From Candidatus Hydrogenedentota bacterium (GTDB lineage: Bacteria; Hydrogenedentota; Hydrogenedentia; Hydrogenedentales; CAITNO01), in NCBI GenBank assembly GCA_018056705.1, contig JAGPFE010000008.1:19071-83070 (forward strand): a DNA stretch of 64,000 bases, given 5' to 3'. The notes under the pieces were generated by a model, which worked only from the letters and a program-made list of their open reading frames with translations, was not told the origin of the DNA and did not search any database. Both the position numbers and the translations under genes were made by a program. Within the stretch, counting starts at the first letter, position 1, and every line of letters starts with the position of its first letter. Shown here piece after piece: positions 54,227 through 62,958 of the stretch.

Positions 54227-55585
54227 ATGGACTTTTCGGATGATATTGTTTCCGTTCTTGAGGGGCAGTTGGATGACCTGGATCCCGAAACCCGGCGCAT
54301 AGCCTTCGACGCGTTGTCCCGGGAAGCCGCTCACGGGGAAGTCGCCCTGCCCCCGCTGACCGACTGGCTGAACCTGCACTGCCATTCGTTTTTCTCGTTC
54401 AACGGTTATGGTTATTCCCCCCTGGGTATCGTGTGGCGTGCCCGGAAGCAGGGGCTTTTCGCGGTCGGCCTGGTCGATTTCGACGTGCTGGACGGCGTGA
54501 ACGAGTTTCTCTACGGCTGTTCGGTGGTGGGGCTCAAGGGGGGCGCGGGATTTGAAACCCGGGTTTACCTGCCCGAGTTTGCCGATCGGGAAATCAATTC
54601 CCCCGGGGAACCCGGTGTCAGTTATCACATGGGCATGGGATTCGTGCCGGGCATGGTGAACCTTTCGAAGGTGATTGATGACCTCGCGAAAACCGCCCGG
54701 AACCGGACCCGGGAAGTAACCCGGCGGGTCAATGAACATATCCCGGAAATCTCGCTGGATTTCGACCGGGAAGTATTGCCGATGACTCCCGCCGGAAACG
54801 CCACCGAGCGTCACGTCTGTGCGGCGTACGAAAAGAAGTCCCGGGTATTCTGGCCGGATGCCACCCGTCGGGCTCGCTGGTGGGCGGGCAAGTTGGGCGT
54901 GAGCGAAGATACGGTGGCCGGCGTGATCGACAACCCGCCAGCCATGCAGGCGCTCATCCGGGCAAAACTCATGAAAAAAGGCGGTCCCGGTTATATCGTG
55001 TCGGAGCCGGACGCGTTTCCCGCTTTGCAGGCGGTGAATGATTTCACCCTGGCCAATGGCGCGATTCCCACCATGACGTTTCTGGATGGCACGTCGTCCG
55101 GCGAACAGGCCATGGATGAACTCATGGACCTCATGCAGGCATCGGGCGTGATCGCCGCGAACATCATTCCCGACCGGAACTGGAATTACCCGGATCCCGA
55201 GGTGCGCGCCCGGAAAGGCGCCCTCATGCGCGATTTCCTGCAGCAGGCGAAACGACGGGCCATGCCGGTGTTCGCCGGCACCGAGATGAACGCCCATGGA
55301 CAGCGGTTCGTGGACGATTTCACCGCGCCGGAAATGCGGGAACACCATGAGCAGTTCAAGCAGGGCGCGTGGTTCCTCCATGCTCACACCGCCCTGCAGG
55401 TCCGGGATGGTATGGGGTTTCAGAGCGACTGGGCGCGGACGCACTTGCCCCTGAACGACCAGCGGGTCGCGTTTTACATTGAGGCCGGGCGTGTCTTGCC
55501 GCCTCTGGCCGATCCCGCCCTGCGCGCGATCAACCGCGAAATGACCCCGGCCGACGTGCTGCATGCCCTGGATCGCGCTTCGTGA
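54227..55585 (+). CDS. PHP-like metal-dependent protein, unknown substrate
   Basis: 452 residues from ATG 54227, with GAGGAG upstream; GTG 54218 is an alternative. LNLHCHSFFSFNGYGYSP holds an H-x-H pair (H51, H53) of the PHP type, followed by GLVDFDVLDGVNEF, then GFETRVYLPEF and a late VFAGTEMNAHGQ with an acidic residue that could complete the metal site. PHP proteins are phosphoesterases (histidinol phosphatase, polymerase proofreading). There is no signal sequence or DNA polymerase domain. I cannot assign a substrate. Confidence 0.6.
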   Translation: MDFSDDIVSVLEGQLDDLDPETRRIAFDALSREAAHGEVALPPLTDWLNLHCHSFFSFNGYGYSPLGIVWRARKQGLFAVGLVDFDVLDGVNEFLYGCSVVGLKGGAGFETRVYLPEFADREINSPGEPGVSYHMGMGFVPGMVNLSKVIDDLAKTARNRTREVTRRVNEHIPEISLDFDREVLPMTPAGNATERHVCAAYEKKSRVFWPDATRRARWWAGKLGVSEDTVAGVIDNPPAMQALIRAKLMKKGGPGYIVSEPDAFPALQAVNDFTLANGAIPTMTFLDGTSSGEQAMDELMDLMQASGVIAANIIPDRNWNYPDPEVRARKGALMRDFLQQAKRRAMPVFAGTEMNAHGQRFVDDFTAPEMREHHEQFKQGAWFLHAHTALQVRDGMGFQSDWARTHLPLNDQRVAFYIEAGRVLPPLADPALRAINREMTPADVLHALDRAS

Positions 55586-55603
55586 CCCGGTTTCCCCGGC
55601 TGG

Positions 55604-55633
55604 TTGACCGAAACGACGCCAGTTTGTTACAAT
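55604..55633 (+). promoter_or_regulatory. promoter of tRNA-Pro
   Basis: TTGACC (55604-55609), 18 bases, TACAAT (55628-55633), with the tRNA 5' end 16 bases after the -10 box. Confidence 0.75.
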
Positions 55634-55648
55634 TAACCCGCTTCAGGT

Positions 55649-55726
<78 letters not shown>

Positions 55727-55762
55727 TTTTTTTCATTTCTCCGGTGAAAAGGGGGGGTAGAG

Positions 55763-57223
55763 TTATCTTTGGAGTTTTGAGTGTTTTGGGGGAGTCCATG
55801 GCGCGCGCCCCCGACCCGCCCGCATATCCTTCCGGTTCTGGTAGCGCTCTTTCCATTCAGGCGAATCGGGCATCCCCGCGTTGTCCCGCGCGATTATGGT
55901 TCCGGTACTTTCATTGCGAATGACCACGGGTCCGTTCATGATATTGTCGGTGATGACCGCGCGATCGACCTCCGGACCGATCCAGACCTGTGGGCGTTTC
56001 TCCATGAACTCGCACCCCCGGATCATGACGGCACCTGATCGGGCCTCGATAGCCCATGACTCGTCCCGGGGCTCCCGTTCCCCCTCGAAAAGCAGGTGCC
56101 CCCAGTTGACGAACGTGCAATCGCTGAGCCCTACCATGCCGTATCCCTCGATGATGGCGGTTCGCCGGGTGGGGCCCCAGAACGCGCAGTTTACGAAGCG
56201 GGCCGTGCCGTCGAAAGAAGGGGCTACCCGTAGAATCACCGGATTTTCCGTTTCCTTCAGGTGCATCTGGGTCGACGACACGAACTCACCGTTGGTGATG
56301 AGCAGGCCGAAATGGGACGCGCCCTGGAGGTCCACGGCGGTGCGGCAGTAGTCGGCCCCAATGCCCAGGAAATTGCCGTTGGCCGCGCCGTTTTCCGTCT
56401 TGATGAAACGGTATCCCACGCTGTAGCCAAAAGCGAAGGTATTCAGCACGTATTGCCAGTCGGTACGTCCGAAAAGGAACCCCACGCCGTGGTTCCGCTG
56501 CCACACAAACGCGGGTTCTTCCAGGCTGAGGGACCACCAGGGATTCCAGTGCACGTTTTCGATACGGCCAATGTCGTAGATGGCGTCCACGTAGAGCCCG
56601 ATATGTAGCGGCTGTCCGTGCACGTTTCTAACCAGGTGTCGCTGGCTGTGCGACACGTCCACGCCGTTGTAGGGATTCAGCAGTTCCACGTCCAGCAGTG
56701 CGGGATTGTTACTTCGAAGGGCAAAGGTATACGGGTAAGGCGTGGGAGTTTCGGCGTCCCGTTGCTGCTCCGGGTACACCACCACGAAACCCTGCACGAC
56801 GGCGTTGGATTGGATGGTGATGAACGGACTACCCGATTCATCGCCCTTTCCGCCGTATACCTCGAGCACGCTGCCACGGTTCGGCGGCTGGCTGCCCCAC
56901 GGACGCTCCCCGCTGTGAGAAGGGCTGTAAAGAAACGTGCCCTTCAAGGCCACGTTTTCGGGCACGACCAGCGATCCATCGAAGCGATACCGCCCGGCAG
57001 GCACTTCCACCACGCCGCCATTGCGCGCGGCCATATCATCCAGCGCTTTCTGGAACGCGGCGGTGCAGTCAGCGGAACCGTCGGTTCGCGCACCATATGC
57101 CAGGACATTGATAACGGAAGGATTGTCGGGCGGGGGAGTGACCCCGCCGGGGGTATGGGGTTCGCCGAGCGCGACGGACAGGGAACCAAGCGCCAACAGG
57201 ATAGCGGGGATTAACGACCGCAT
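55763..57223 (-). CDS. secreted pectate-lyase-fold (right-handed beta-helix) protein
   Basis: 486 residues from ATG 57223 behind AAAGGAGG. A signal peptide ends near VALGEP. The first domain has VINVLAYGARTDGSADCTAAF and GGVVEVPAGRYRFDGSLVVP, the opening of pectate_lyase_3/GH28-like beta-helices. Short strand repeats continue to about residue 440 (ARFVNCAFWG, VGLSDCTFVNWG, VMIRGCEF). Catalytic residues cannot be identified. It could be a polysaccharide lyase, hydrolase or epimerase, or just a binding scaffold. Its end lies 36 bases from the tRNA gene's end; the start faces the TetR gene. Confidence 0.8.
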   Translation of the reverse strand: MRSLIPAILLALGSLSVALGEPHTPGGVTPPPDNPSVINVLAYGARTDGSADCTAAFQKALDDMAARNGGVVEVPAGRYRFDGSLVVPENVALKGTFLYSPSHSGERPWGSQPPNRGSVLEVYGGKGDESGSPFITIQSNAVVQGFVVVYPEQQRDAETPTPYPYTFALRSNNPALLDVELLNPYNGVDVSHSQRHLVRNVHGQPLHIGLYVDAIYDIGRIENVHWNPWWSLSLEEPAFVWQRNHGVGFLFGRTDWQYVLNTFAFGYSVGYRFIKTENGAANGNFLGIGADYCRTAVDLQGASHFGLLITNGEFVSSTQMHLKETENPVILRVAPSFDGTARFVNCAFWGPTRRTAIIEGYGMVGLSDCTFVNWGHLLFEGEREPRDESWAIEARSGAVMIRGCEFMEKRPQVWIGPEVDRAVITDNIMNGPVVIRNESTGTIIARDNAGMPDSPEWKERYQNRKDMRAGRGRAPWTPPKHSKLQR

Positions 57224-57256
57224 GGGGCCTCCTTTCATGACATCGATAACCCTCAC

Positions 57257-57286
57257 ATTCTAGGTCACCCGACCCCCTCTGGTCAA
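57257..57286 (-). promoter_or_regulatory. promoter of the beta-helix gene
   Basis: On the minus strand TTGACC (57286-57281), 18 bases, TAGAAT (57262-57257), about 30 bases before the ATG. Confidence 0.65.
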
Positions 57287-57311
57287 CGGACCGTTTTTTT
57301 GAAACCTTTTT

Positions 57312-57342
57312 TTGATTCACCCCGTCAAAGTGAATGTATAAT
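57312..57342 (+). promoter_or_regulatory. promoter of the TetR-efflux operon
   Basis: TTGATT (57312-57317), a longish 19-base spacer and a perfect TATAAT (57337-57342). The start would fall near 57349, inside the palindrome. Confidence 0.55.
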
Positions 57343-57344
57343 AA

Positions 57345-57367
57345 TTCACTGAACTTTATTCAGTGAA
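57345..57367. promoter_or_regulatory. palindromic operator, probably for the TetR repressor
   Basis: Perfect 9-base arms TTCACTGAA (57345-57353) and TTCAGTGAA (57359-57367) around CTTTA, over the predicted start site and 10 bases before the TetR ATG. A second overlapping palindrome (AGTGAAT 57329-57335, ATTCACT 57344-57350) brackets the -10 box. Confidence 0.7.
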
Positions 57368-57376
57368 AGGTCAGCC

Positions 57377-57973
57377 ATGGAACACGCGCTTAACGCGCGG
57401 CAGCGCAGCCGCATCGAAACCCGGAAACGCCTGCTCCGGGCCGGGGGAAAACTTTTCGCGCGCAAAGGTGTGGCCACGACCACCGCGGCGGAGATTGCCC
57501 GTGAGGCTGGCGTGGCCGTGGGCACCCTGTACCTGCATTTCGGTGACAAGTCCGGCTTGCTCAGGACTATCCTCACGGAAGGGGTCGAGTCCCTCCTGCA
57601 GGCCATGACGGCCGTGACCGACCGGAACGAGGACACCTGCTCCAGGCACCAGGTGGAGTTACTGGTGCGCTTTGCCGAAAAGAACCGGGAACTTTGCCTG
57701 GTACTCTTCGATCCTGAATCGATACGGCTTGGCGCGGCGGCAGAGGTGATGGAGCGACTGACCCGCGTCCAGAGCGACCGGATCCGGCAGCGTTGCGGGG
57801 AACGGGCGGATACGGCTTCCGCGTACCTTGCCGCCCAGGCCATGGTGGGCATGGTGATGCACGGTATTTACTGGTGGGTGAGGCATCACAAGGATGTTGA
57901 CGCGCGCGCCGTTTCGGACATCCTCTTCGCGTTGCGGGACGGCGCGATGAAAGAAGTGGTGACCATGTTATGA
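57377..57973 (+). CDS. TetR family transcriptional regulator
   Basis: 198 residues. The N-terminal helix-turn-helix reads LFARKGVATTTAAEIAREAG, then VAVGTLYLHFGDKSGLL, the TetR hallmark. The C-terminal ligand domain is divergent, as is normal. Its stop overlaps the next start (ATGA), so it heads the efflux operon and probably represses it and itself through the palindrome upstream, with release by an effector that the pump may export. Confidence 0.93.
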   Translation: MEHALNARQRSRIETRKRLLRAGGKLFARKGVATTTAAEIAREAGVAVGTLYLHFGDKSGLLRTILTEGVESLLQAMTAVTDRNEDTCSRHQVELLVRFAEKNRELCLVLFDPESIRLGAAAEVMERLTRVQSDRIRQRCGERADTASAYLAAQAMVGMVMHGIYWWVRHHKDVDARAVSDILFALRDGAMKEVVTML

Positions 57974-59415
57974 ACATTCCGGGACGTGACAGGTTCGCGT
58001 GGCTACTGGTCCTCCTGGTGGGGCTGGTGGCCGCCGGGATTTCCGCCGACCCGGGCGATTCGGGGAGCCCGCCCGAGCCCCTGTCCTTTGAACAGGCCCT
58101 GCGCGAGATGTTCGCCCGGCACGAAACCCTGCTGGCTGCCGTTTCCGACGTGAACCGCGCGGGCGCGGAGCGGAACGCGGTCCGGTCCCTCAGGTTGCCC
58201 CGGATCGATCTCGAGGCGAAGCAGACTTTTCTGGACGCTCCCATCGAGATTGGCGTGGATCCCGTTCCCGTGCGGTTTACCGTGCAGGACGCGCAATTCA
58301 CGGAAGGGCAGGTTACCCTTTCCTGGCCGGTTTACGCGGGAGGGCGGATCCGGGCGGCCAACCGCGCCGCCGAGGAAAAAGTGGTCGAGGTCGAGGCCGA
58401 ACTGCGGCGTACCCGCCACAGCCTGATTACCGAACTCGCCCGACGGTATTTTGGCCTCCAGCTGGCCGAAGCCGCCGAACGGGTTGCCCGGCTCAAGGCC
58501 GAGGATCTGGCGGCCCATGAACGCCGGGCGAAGCGCCTGATGGAAGAGGGCGTCATCGCGAAAGTGGAATGGCTGAGCGCGCGGGTGGCGGCAAGCCAGG
58601 CCAGGGCCGAAGCCGAATCGGCCGCCGCGGATGTCCGGGTCGCCCGGGAAGGGTTGATGAACATGCTGAACCGGGACGGTGACCTGGTCGCGCCGTCCAC
58701 CCCTCTTTTCGTGCCCGAGGCCCTGCCTGAACAGCAGGCCTTTCTGGAACGGATTAACGCTGACCATCCCGTCATTGCCCTGGTGGCGGCCAGGCAGCGG
58801 CAGGCCAGGGCCGGCGTGGAAGCGGAGCGGGGTCAGCGCAAACCGACCATTTACCTGTTTGGCATGCATGAACTGGTGCCCGAAGACCTGACCCTGCTGG
58901 ACCCGCGCTGGGCGGCCGGTGTCGGCGTGCGCCAGAACCTGTTTGACGGGGGACAATCCCGTAGCCGGGAAACCGCCGCGAAATACCTGGAGGAGAAAGC
59001 TACGCTGACCCGTAAACGGCTGGAGCGGGACCTGAAAACGCTTGCCGTGAAAAGCTGGGAAGAAATTCAGAAGGCCCTGCGGGATGGTCAGGCCATGGCG
59101 GAACTGGAAGAACTCGCGCGGGAAAACCTTCGGGTGCGGTCCCGGGCCTTCGAGGAAGGACTGGCCACCTCGCTGGAAGTGGTGGATGCCGTCGTCTCGC
59201 TGCAGCGGTCCCGACTGGGACGGATCAAGGCGGCCCACGATGCCGACCAGGGCCTCTTCCGCTTGCTTGAGGCGGCCGGCCTGTCCGACGACTGCCTGGA
59301 GTACCTGAAAAGGGGAAAACCCATGGAAATCGACATGGCCGAACCTTTCCTGGAACCAATGGTTCCCGGGGATGAACAGGCGCGACACGAAACCACGGAG
59401 GCGAGATCCCGGTGA
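57970..59415 (+). CDS. TolC family outer-membrane efflux protein
   Basis: 481 residues with a signal peptide ending near AGISADP. Two repeats of the outer-membrane efflux fold: LSFEQALREMFARHETLLAA at the start, long coiled-coil helices rich in Glu, Arg and Ala, GGRIRAANRAAEEKV, and the second-half VGVRQNLFDGGQSRSRE. It forms the outer-membrane channel of a tripartite exporter. It is coupled to tetR before it and to the HlyD gene after it by 4-base overlaps. Confidence 0.9.
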   Translation: MNIPGRDRFAWLLVLLVGLVAAGISADPGDSGSPPEPLSFEQALREMFARHETLLAAVSDVNRAGAERNAVRSLRLPRIDLEAKQTFLDAPIEIGVDPVPVRFTVQDAQFTEGQVTLSWPVYAGGRIRAANRAAEEKVVEVEAELRRTRHSLITELARRYFGLQLAEAAERVARLKAEDLAAHERRAKRLMEEGVIAKVEWLSARVAASQARAEAESAAADVRVAREGLMNMLNRDGDLVAPSTPLFVPEALPEQQAFLERINADHPVIALVAARQRQARAGVEAERGQRKPTIYLFGMHELVPEDLTLLDPRWAAGVGVRQNLFDGGQSRSRETAAKYLEEKATLTRKRLERDLKTLAVKSWEEIQKALRDGQAMAELEELARENLRVRSRAFEEGLATSLEVVDAVVSLQRSRLGRIKAAHDADQGLFRLLEAAGLSDDCLEYLKRGKPMEIDMAEPFLEPMVPGDEQARHETTEARSR

Positions 59416-60449
59416 GAGGCGGAGCACGACTGACAACCCTGATGTTCCTGGTCCTGCTGCTGGCGATCATATCTGGATTGTCCATGCTGCTGGTGCGTCC
59501 CCGTCCCCTGGTGATCCAGGGCGAGGTGGACTGCCGAAAGGTCAACGTGGCGGCAAAGGTGCCAGGCCGGGTGGAAGAACTTCACGTCCGGGAAGGTGAC
59601 CGGGTCACGAAAGGTCAGTTGCTGGCCGTGCTGGATTCGCCCCAGTTGCAGGCCAAGTTGCAGCAGGCCACCGCCGCCCGGGCCGCCGCCGCCGCGCAGA
59701 AGCAGAAAGCCGACACCGGCGCGCGGGAGGAACAGGTCCGCATGGCCCTCAACCAGTGGCTGCAGGCCCGGGCGGGGCTGGAACTGGCCGAAAAGAGTTT
59801 CGCCCGTATCCAGCGGCTTTTCGAGGATGGCGTGGTGCCCGCCCAGAAACGGGACGAGGTGCAGGCCCAGCGCGACATGGCCGCCCGCCTCGAAGCGGCG
59901 GCAAAGGCCCAGTACGACATGGCGGTGAATGGAACCCGCGAAGAGGACAAGGCCGCCGCCGCCGCCCTGGTGGATCAGGCTTCCGGGGCGGTCAGCGAAG
60001 TGGAATCCCTGCTCGAAGAGGCCCGGGTGCGGGCGCCCGTGGACGGCGAAGTCCACGAGATCATCGTCAACCCCGGCGAACTGGCGTCGGCGGGCATGCC
60101 CATCGTGACCCTTGTGGACCGTTCCGACCTGTGGGTGGTATTCCAGGCGCGCGAGGATTACCTTGCCGGGCTCAAGCCGGGAGACCGGCTCGTGGGATCC
60201 CTGCCGGCCCTGTCGGGGCGCCTTGTAACCATGGAAGTGACCTGGCTGGCCCCGATGGGCGATTTTGCCGCATGGCGCGCGACAAACATCCAGGGCGGAT
60301 TCGACCTGCGGACCTTCGAGGTGCGCGCCCGTCCCCTGGAACAGGTCGACGCGCTCCGGGCGGGCATGACCGTGATCGTCCCGTGGGATCGTGTATCCGC
60401 GCCGTCATTTGGCAAGTGGCTGCGGGATCTCATGGAGGGGCGGGGGTGA
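59412..60449 (+). CDS. HlyD-type periplasmic adaptor (membrane fusion protein)
   Basis: 345 residues from GTG 59412. One N-terminal helix (TTLMFLVLLLAIISGLSMLL), a lipoyl-like half-motif GRVEELHVREGDRVTKGQLL, a coiled-coil hairpin (about 75-190) and the second half VRAPVDGEVHEIIVNPGEL. It links the inner-membrane pump to TolC. It overlaps the permease gene by GTGA. Confidence 0.92.
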   Translation: MRGGARLTTLMFLVLLLAIISGLSMLLVRPRPLVIQGEVDCRKVNVAAKVPGRVEELHVREGDRVTKGQLLAVLDSPQLQAKLQQATAARAAAAAQKQKADTGAREEQVRMALNQWLQARAGLELAEKSFARIQRLFEDGVVPAQKRDEVQAQRDMAARLEAAAKAQYDMAVNGTREEDKAAAAALVDQASGAVSEVESLLEEARVRAPVDGEVHEIIVNPGELASAGMPIVTLVDRSDLWVVFQAREDYLAGLKPGDRLVGSLPALSGRLVTMEVTWLAPMGDFAAWRATNIQGGFDLRTFEVRARPLEQVDALRAGMTVIVPWDRVSAPSFGKWLRDLMEGRG

Positions 60450-61693
60450 ACGATGCTGCCCGGGAAACCTCTACCCTTTCCGGGTCGGTGACGCGGGAGG
60501 CCGGAACGAGGCCCGGTCCTTCAACTGGCGGATTCTGGAGGGTATTTCGCCGGGAACTTCGCCGGATCAGCGGCAGCCCCTTTTTCGTGGCGTTCGTGTT
60601 GATTCTTCCGTATCCCACGTTTCTGATCCTTTCCCTGGCCTTCCTGGCACCGATTCCCCGGGATCTGCCCGTGGTGGTCTGCGACATGGACAACTCCACG
60701 CTGAGCCGGGAAATCATCCGGCGCGTGGATGCCTCCCCGGCAATACAATGCGTCGAACGGGTTGCGGACATGTCTGCCGCGGCGGCCCTCGTGCGCGAGG
60801 CACGGGCCCATGGCGTGTTGTACCTGCCTTTTCATTTTGAACGGGATACCCTGGCCGGAGAAGCGCCCCCCGTTACCGTCTTCCTGAACAACCAGTGGCT
60901 GCTGACCAGCGGCATTATTACCCGGGCTGCCCGGGACGTGGTGGTCAGCGCGAGCGAGGACATCGACCGGATGCTGCATGTCGCCGAGGGTAATGACCCG
61001 CCCCGGGCGGTCTGGCGCGCGGAACCGATCCGGCTGGATCTACATCCCTTGTTCAATCCCGGGATGAATTACCGTTTTTTCCTGTTGCCCGCCTTGCTGC
61101 CCGTGGTGCTGCAGATGTTTATCGCCATGACCGCGATCCGGGCCATTGGCATGGAGTTCCGTTCCCGCACCGCGGCGGAGTGGCTGCAGGTGGCCGGTGG
61201 ATCCCCGGGGTGGGCTGTACTGGGAAAACTGGCACCGTACACGCTTTACTGGCTGGCCATGTCCTGGTTCATGTGGGTCTGGCTGCATCGATGGTTTGAC
61301 GTGCCCATCCGGGGAAGCCGGATGATGCTGGCGGCAGGAACCCTTTTGCTGGTGCTGGCCTACCAGGCCATGGCGTTGCTGTTCATCGCGCTCAAGGGTA
61401 ACCTGCGCCTGGCGAACAGTCTCGCCGGGTTCTATTGCGGTCCTGCCTTCGCGTTTTCTGGCGTGACCTTTCCGAGGCTCGGCATGCCCTTGCCCGCGTG
61501 GATATGGGGTGGCCTGCTGCCAGTCACCCATTATTTACGCCTGGTATATGAACAGGCGTTCATGGAAACGCCCCTGGATACTTCCGCGCGGCTGCTTCTC
61601 GTGCTGCTGCTGTTTACGATCGTGCCCGGCTGGTGGGGCTACCGGAAACTCCGCCGCCTGTTTTACGAGCCGGAAAAGTGGGGGCAGCAGTGA
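60446..61693 (+). CDS. ABC-2 type permease (YbhR/S-like), first copy
   Basis: 415 residues from GTG 60446 with GGAGGGG upstream; an earlier in-frame start inside the adaptor gene is not used. One helix (FVAFVLILPYPTFLILSLAF), a large periplasmic domain (LPVVVCDMDNSTLSREIIRR, then GVLYLPFHFERD), and five C-terminal helices: the ABC2_membrane_3 layout of drug and lipid exporters. It is followed after one base by a second permease. No ATPase gene lies in the operon. Confidence 0.87.
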   Translation: MNDAARETSTLSGSVTREAGTRPGPSTGGFWRVFRRELRRISGSPFFVAFVLILPYPTFLILSLAFLAPIPRDLPVVVCDMDNSTLSREIIRRVDASPAIQCVERVADMSAAAALVREARAHGVLYLPFHFERDTLAGEAPPVTVFLNNQWLLTSGIITRAARDVVVSASEDIDRMLHVAEGNDPPRAVWRAEPIRLDLHPLFNPGMNYRFFLLPALLPVVLQMFIAMTAIRAIGMEFRSRTAAEWLQVAGGSPGWAVLGKLAPYTLYWLAMSWFMWVWLHRWFDVPIRGSRMMLAAGTLLLVLAYQAMALLFIALKGNLRLANSLAGFYCGPAFAFSGVTFPRLGMPLPAWIWGGLLPVTHYLRLVYEQAFMETPLDTSARLLLVLLLFTIVPGWWGYRKLRRLFYEPEKWGQQ

Positions 61694-61694
61694 C

Positions 61695-62867
61695 ATGGAC
61701 GCGCGATCCGGTTTCTGGCACGTGTTCGTCGACGAGTTCCGCGAGGTGCTGCGCAATCCCGCGGCAATCATGATTTTCCTGGCCGGCCTGCTGGTGTATT
61801 CCCTGGTGTATCCCGTGCCGTACATGCGCGAGGTTCTGAGAAACGTGCCGGTCACGGTGGTCGACGAGGATGGCACCTCCCTCTCCAGAAAACTCACGCG
61901 ATGGCTGGATGCCACGGAAGAGATCCAGTTGACCGAGCCCGCCCTTTCCCGTGCCGACGCGTTTGACCGGATGGTGCGGGGAGAAACCGAAGGCGTGATC
62001 GTTATTCCCGGCGGATTTGAGCGGGACGTGCTGCGGGGGGAGCAGGGGTGGATCGGCGTGTACGGCGACGCGTGTTACTTTCTCATATATCGCCAGGTGT
62101 CCTCGGGCGCCTTGAAGGCCATCGCCACCCTGTCTGCGGGCGTTGAAATCCGCAGGTTTACCGCCGCGGGATATACCGAGTCCCAGGCGCGGAAACGCCG
62201 GGATCCGGTACCTGTCATGATCCGCCCTCTGTTCAATCCTGTTGGGGGGTACGCCAGTTACGTGGTACCGGGCGTCTTGCTGGTGGTCATTCAGCAGACC
62301 CTGCTGGTGGGCATAGGCGTGGTGGGGGGCAGCCGGATCGAACGATCCCGGATGCCCATCACGGCCATGACGTCCATCGCGGGATTGACCTTGGGACGGG
62401 CTTTGGCTTACGTCAGCATTTACTTCATGTATCCCCTCTTCTATATGGCCGTTGTCTACAGGGTTTACAGCCTGCCCTTTCAGGGCAATCCCATTGCCGT
62501 GATGCTGTTTGTAATCCCGTTTCTTTTTGCCGTGGCGTTTCTCGGGCTTACCGTGAGCATGTTTTTTCGGACCAGTGAAACCGCCACGCCCATGCTTATC
62601 TACACGTCGATGCCGATTATTTTCCTGGTTGGGTTCGCGTGGCCGGTGGAAGCCTTACCAGCCGTGCTCCGGTGGGTGGGCATGCTGATTCCAGCGAGTT
62701 CGGGGGTCATGGGGTTCATACGGTTGAACCAGATGGGAGCCACGTTGTACGAGGTTCGCCGGGAATGGCTGCTGCTCTGGGGCGTATGCCTGCTGTATTT
62801 CGGAACCGCCCTGTGGGCCACGGCCCGGTACTTCCGCAGGCCACCGCCGCCTCCACCGCTTGTTTGA
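61695..62867 (+). CDS. ABC-2 type permease (YbhR/S-like), second copy
   Basis: 390 residues from ATG 61695. The same layout as the preceding permease: N-terminal helix (AIMIFLAGLLVYSLVYPVPY), periplasmic domain with VPVTVVDEDGTSLSRKLTRW and EGVIVIPGGFERD, then about five helices (GGYASYVVPGVLLVVIQQTL, and MLIYTSMPIIFLVGFAWPVE). The two permeases should form a heterodimer. The C terminus is a short proline run. It ends the TetR-operon. Confidence 0.88.
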   Translation: MDARSGFWHVFVDEFREVLRNPAAIMIFLAGLLVYSLVYPVPYMREVLRNVPVTVVDEDGTSLSRKLTRWLDATEEIQLTEPALSRADAFDRMVRGETEGVIVIPGGFERDVLRGEQGWIGVYGDACYFLIYRQVSSGALKAIATLSAGVEIRRFTAAGYTESQARKRRDPVPVMIRPLFNPVGGYASYVVPGVLLVVIQQTLLVGIGVVGGSRIERSRMPITAMTSIAGLTLGRALAYVSIYFMYPLFYMAVVYRVYSLPFQGNPIAVMLFVIPFLFAVAFLGLTVSMFFRTSETATPMLIYTSMPIIFLVGFAWPVEALPAVLRWVGMLIPASSGVMGFIRLNQMGATLYEVRREWLLLWGVCLLYFGTALWATARYFRRPPPPPPLV

Positions 62868-62958
62868 CGGTTGTGGTGGCGTGGCGCTTTCTTGAATCGG
62901 ACATGTTCAGGTACGCTATGGAAACAGGTTGACGCAATAAACCCAGGGGAAGATCCAG

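Noticed and set aside
59756..60445. N-terminal extension of the first efflux permease across the adaptor gene
   Set aside because: The extension is the out-of-frame shadow of hlyD; the GTG at 60446 has a ribosome site and overlaps the hlyD stop as in the rest of the operon.
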